A stretch of 64,000 bases of DNA, taken from positions 31,598,195 to 31,662,194 of the forward strand of contig CM038710.1 in assembly GCA_021613375.1 (NCBI GenBank), given 5' to 3'. This DNA comes from Megaleporinus macrocephalus (Eukaryota; Chordata; Actinopteri; Characiformes; Anostomidae). The position numbers were made by a program, and so were the translations under genes. Shown here in pieces: positions 60,534 through 64,000 of this stretch. The notes beneath the pieces were generated by a model. The model made no database searches. It was not told the origin of the DNA and saw only the letters and a list, made by a program, of their open reading frames with translations. Position 1 is the stretch's first letter. Every line of letters starts with the position of its first letter.

Positions 60534-60999
60534 CAGGGGTATATAATTAGGGGTCAGTAAGGTCCAGTTAGAGGAGATTTCTTCAGGCCAAGGTCTGGAC
60601 CGCCATCATTTCTAACTCCTGTTATGATTCAGTGCCATATCCTGTTTACTGAATATCAGCATCGTGTACAATCAGCAACTGAAAGACAAACTTATTACAA
60701 ATACCATTCAGTAGATTTCAGTATGTTTACTGTTTAAATGCTGAACTGAATGAATTATTTATAAAGCTCCAAATAAATGTTTATTTTTCCTCACTTCAAG
60801 TAAAAACAACAGTACACGTGATTGGTCGGTGAGTTCACTGCACCGTAAAGCCCGTATACCGTAAAGACGAGAAAAGCTCTGCGGCTTAAAATAAACACAG
60901 CCAAAATGAAATCATTCTTAATAGTTTATCGGTTTGGGTCCACATTAAACCACGTCTGGGTCCAGATCGGGACTGCGGCCCGCCTATTAGTGACCCCTG
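60534..60999. mobile_element. hAT-type non-autonomous transposon
   Basis: The element starts CAGGGGTATATAATTAGG and ends CTATTAGTGACCCCTG. It is flanked by perfect 8-bp copies of GTGTAGAG (60526-60533 and 61000-61007). CAGGGGTCA-type ends are typical of a hAT group in vertebrates. At 466 bp there is no transposase. It lies in podoplanin intron 1, about 450 bp before exon 2. Confidence 0.8.
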
Positions 61000-61455
61000 G
61001 TGTAGAGTAAGACATGGAAAACATAGCGGACAATAAAAAGCTATATTTACACAAACAAGCCAGTGGTGGGATGCTACAATATAATTCAGCCCATTACTTA
61101 AAGTGACCTGTCCATTCTTTGGCCACAAATGTGTTCTTTGCAGCATATGTTGTGAGATTGAACAAGTTTTATATGCATTCCTATTGAATCTCAAGAGAAA
61201 TTCTCAAATTTTGTGTACAATTTCATTAATGCTAGGTCATTATGTACTTGTTTTACTACTCAGTAGCCCAATAGCCCAGTTTGGTAGCATAATATTTGAA
61301 ACTGGGAACTCAATGTTAGAGACTATATATTTAAGAACGAAAGAATTTAGGCAAAAACTGACTTTTACGCCACAATTTCTTATTAGGTTTAATGGATTGT
61401 CTGCCGTTTTAAGTTTCTATTATTTAAATGCTATATTTGTCTTTCATTCTTGCAG

Positions 61456-61893
61456 GTACTCTGGTGGTGCCCACAGAAGCAGATATTGCAGAAGTGACCC
61501 AAGCTGCCACTGAAGCTAACGATGCTACAGAGCCAGCAAAAGAAACAACGGCAGCTCCAGAGGAAGTTTTTACTAAGGCACCCGAAATACCTACTACTGA
61601 AGCTGCTGTGGAGGAAACAGAGGCACCAGTAAGTGATACAGAAGCTCCAGTGGTAATCACAGAGATAGCTACAGAGCCTGCTGTCACAGAAGCTGCACCT
61701 GTGACTACAGAGGCTGGGCCAGTGGAAGGTGATGCAGTGACAGTGGCTGCTCAAGAGGAAGAGACAACCAACGAAACAGAAGAGCCAAAGGAGCCAGAGG
61801 AGCCAGAGGAGAAGTTAGACGCAGAACCAAATACTGAAACAAATTTAGAGCAAGAGGCTGAAACACAGGCAGATGTGGAAGTGGAGAACTCAG
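61456..61893 (+). CDS. pdpn: podoplanin exon 2 (mucin-like ectodomain)
   Basis: This exon encodes residues 22-167 of the model, nearly the whole ectodomain. It starts after a pyrimidine-rich TTGCAG acceptor and ends at a CAG/GTAAG donor in phase 1. The protein is dominated by Thr, Glu, Ala, Pro and Val, with imperfect TEAP/TEAA repeats, and has no cysteine, as expected for a heavily O-glycosylated stalk. There is one N-glycosylation sequon, N127-E-T. Residues about 128-165 are very acidic (EEPKEPEEPEE and onward). Mammalian podoplanin binds the platelet receptor CLEC-2 through PLAG motifs of the form EDxxVTPG. The nearest match here is residues 112-118, EGDAVTV, which resembles the motif but lacks the Pro-Gly. 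Such ectodomains diverge quickly, so this exon alone would not identify the gene. Confidence 0.85.
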
Positions 61894-63446
61894 GTAAGAT
61901 AAATACACACATATATACACTTGTTTTACATACAGTATCAAAATATGAGGGTCATACATACGGAATGGCTTAAGGCAAAAATACATCTACAGAATTTTTA
62001 AGTCCAGATTTAGTCAGTCAGACATGGTGACCAATTTTTAATCCTTAACGTAGAGCTGGAGCAACAAGGCTAGAAGCAATAGTCACCATAAATACAGCCC
62101 CTAAACTTGGTTTAGGGGCTTGGTTAAGCTTGAGCAGACTTGTTGATGAGGTTAAAAAACACAGTAAGACTTACTGTGAGGTAATAATCAACCTCACTGT
62201 GTAGCTGAACACAGTGGGCAGCCACTTTAGGCAACAAGAGTTACATGACTGCCCAGCAGAATCAAACTCTTCTTAACGTTCATGTGAATCACACAGAGAT
62301 ACTGTATGGACTTGAATTATTATAATTACCAGTAATTTCCAAATAATATTTACAAGTCTGTGTGACCCTAATGCAACATTATGTAATGATTTTGCCTCAA
62401 AATTACAGCTTCAGAATCATTTTGATGATATAATGACTTATTATGAGGACCTTTTTGTAACGGCCACTTGAAGATCAGAACACACTTGAGAGGAGCGGGC
62501 ATGAGAACTGCATACATACCTCCCAGCCCCTTTTCACACACCAACAGCTATGAGTCTTCAGCTAGCTATAAGATGAATCTGAGTATTCCCAGCATGAACA
62601 TCAGGCGGCAAAGAGTCAGTGACCGAGCAAGAGTGGCTTTTACACGTTGGTAAGAGCTAAAAGAGATAAAAGGATGCAAGACAGATTCACGGCTAACGAT
62701 CAGCTAACAGCGAAAAGTGTTCATCTCATGACAAAACCTTTGGCCAGTCTGTCAATTTCACCCCAAATAAGCCTTGAAAGTTTGTGACCTACTGTAATAA
62801 AATCCTGTACGATTTCTTAATGTCAACATGCTTCTTTCTGTACTGATGTTGTCTTTGCCTGTACTGAATTCCGGTTCCCCTTCGTGTGCACACGTGTCAC
62901 ACAGGCATATGGACACATTAAATCATAGATATAATTTCAGTTATTTGTACAAAGACTGAAATCCTAAATGTTATCTGTAGCATCCATATGCCTGTATGGT
63001 GCACATGCACGCAAGGTGGAACCAGATCTTGCAAATTACACCCTACACTCTAAAAGCCTAAAAGCAAAAAATACCAATACCAATACCAAGGCAAGATTTG
63101 GGTGACTATTGACTTCTAGTGTTTGTCAGAAACATTTGACTCTGTAAAACTAGAGAAGAAAAATGTGGACACTAATTTCTTGGCTGATTGACTACATCTA
63201 GGATAAGTGGAGAACTGTGTGAAATAGTTTTTCTACTGAACCAATAGTTTTAATTAGATTCTTATTTTTATTGTTAAAAAAAGTTACTTAACTATATAAC
63301 AAATTAAGACTATTCCTATGCATAACATATTCCTAACTTGTAATGTAATGTAACCTTCGGCTAAAAATATTATTTTTTGTCCTGAAAATGTACAACAGCA
63401 AATAATCAAACTCTTAAACATGACTCCTCTCTCTCTTTCTACATAG
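61894..63446 (+). other. pdpn: podoplanin intron 2
   Basis: This 1.55-kb intron separates the ectodomain exon from the transmembrane exon. It begins GTAAG and ends in a CT-rich tract with TAG. No repeat family or additional exon was recognised in it. A short frame at 62468-62653 has no recognisable features. Confidence 0.6.
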
Positions 63447-63552
63447 GCTTGGAGACAGGTCATGTGGTGGGCATTGTGATTGGTGCCCTGGTAGCTGTGG
63501 TCATCATCATTGCAGTGATAGTTGTGGTGGTCAGGAGAATGGGCCAGTACTC
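63447..63552 (+). CDS. pdpn: podoplanin exon 3 (transmembrane segment and juxtamembrane tail)
   Basis: This is the diagnostic exon. It follows a CT-rich tract with a TACATAG acceptor and encodes residues 168-202 plus two bases. The sequence runs GLETGHVVGIVIGALVAV, then a long Ile/Val stretch, then VRRMGQYS. From memory, mammalian podoplanin has GLST, then VGIIVGVLLA, then VMRKMSGRYSP, and the order and spacing match well. The membrane span is about residues 174-196. G176 and G180 form the GxxxG pair used for self-association in mammalian podoplanin. The basic RRM just inside the membrane corresponds to the cluster that binds ezrin/moesin. The donor is a good GTAAGT at 63553. If the intron is not removed, the frame reads TCG TAA and the protein ends MGQYS, close to the mammalian C-terminus. 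Confidence 0.9.
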
Positions 63553-63632
63553 GTAAGTACAGAGAAAGTACCGTTTTTACGACATGCTTGTAAGGTGTGC
63601 ATGCTAACGGTGAATGATTCTCTATGTTGTAG

Positions 63633-63681
63633 GGTGGCAAAGAAACGAAAGCCTCAAAAACAAGACAGCATCATGATCTCC
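63633..63681 (+). CDS. pdpn: podoplanin exon 4 (basic cytoplasmic tail, end uncertain)
   Basis: After an 80-bp intron, a TTGTAG acceptor at 63631-63632 opens a frame that joins exon 3 in phase 2. It completes Ser203 and continues VAKKRKPQKQDSIMIS. The tail is lysine-rich and would extend beyond the short tail of mammalian podoplanin. The end is unclear. A GT at 63682 (TCC/GTAATG) is a weak donor, and the end given here assumes it is used, with a further exon beyond the window. If it is not used, the frame stays open to a stop at 63817-63819, through a hydrophobic run that looks less like a conserved tail. The acceptor and frame are seen directly; that this exon is used is inferred. Confidence 0.55.
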
Positions 63682-64000
63682 GTAATGTCACTATTCATTG
63701 CTCGATTGATAATCCCCGTTAATCACTTTTCTAATTTTCTAACACAAATAATAACAGAACATAACACACAAACTGGGCACAGCATCAGTAGACACGCGGG
63801 TATCTACACAAACATCTGATTTAGTTATATGAACTATTGAGAACAGGACATTGAGAACAGAAACACAATGACTATTGTTCATACCACTGAGGGGAATGAC
63901 CAATGCTTGTGTACAAATGAAACAATGAAACTTCTTCACACTTTCTTTAAGCCACTTTACACTAGCACTGGTTTCACTAGCACTGGTTTCAATAGCTAGG

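Larger units (their letters stand above)
51470..61455 (+). other. pdpn: podoplanin intron 1
   Basis: This intron of about 10 kb separates the signal peptide from the ectodomain. It holds simple repeats (CA, CT and GA tracts at 51477-51650, 52165-52480 and 53547-53586), a telomere-like composite repeat (54755-55840), a long CT-rich block (55960-56400), further GA/TA/GT/CA tracts (56702-57175), a terminal-inverted-repeat element (57795-58495) and a hAT element (60534-60999). Outside these I see no coding exon. The unique-looking stretch 58700-59100 is a candidate regulatory region, on sequence character only. Confidence 0.65.

Overview
This is a gene-poor stretch of a fish (teleost) nuclear genome. 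Evidence for this is the short split exons with GT/AG splice signals, one CpG island, dense microsatellites, and many dispersed repeats of types common in teleosts (hAT, Tc1/mariner, PIF/Harbinger-like, L2/Rex1-like LINE 3' ends, tRNA-headed SINEs). A repeat at 29.8-30.0 kb is, from memory, frequent in ostariophysan fishes (characins, catfishes), but the species is not determined. There are no bacterial features, CRISPR arrays, rRNA genes or tRNA genes.

Two protein-coding genes are supported, arranged head to head about 26 kb apart. On the minus strand, 24729-24912 is the first coding exon of a kazrin gene (kazn), inside a CpG island. The protein starts MMDDSKHLAQ and the exon ends at a GTAAG donor. 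No later kazrin exon was found, so positions 1-24728 are read as part of its first intron. On the plus strand, four exons of a podoplanin gene (pdpn) start at 51406: signal peptide (51406-51469), Thr/Glu/Ala/Pro-rich mucin-like ectodomain (61456-61893), transmembrane segment plus juxtamembrane tail (63447-63552), and a basic tail exon (63633 onward) whose end is not certain. PDPN and KAZN both lie on human chromosome 1p36, so the pairing fits conserved synteny and the two calls support each other.

Layout: 1-24.7 kb, kazrin intron 1 with several transposons (hAT copies with perfect 8-bp target duplications at 9.2, 12.9 and 16.4 kb) and a 1.1-kb minisatellite with higher-order structure. 24.6-25.3 kb, kazrin promoter and CpG island. 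25.3-51.1 kb, intergenic DNA with decayed transposons, LINE 3' ends, SINEs and a telomere-like array. 51.1-64 kb, podoplanin, whose roughly 10-kb first intron holds a second telomere-like array in the opposite orientation and a further hAT element.

The points most worth checking are the podoplanin tail (the intron-3 donor overlaps an in-frame stop, so splicing chooses between a short mammal-like tail and a lysine-rich extension), the 311-bp higher-order minisatellite, a possible alternative first exon in kazrin intron 1, and the paired telomere-like composite repeats. No new multi-gene system was found.
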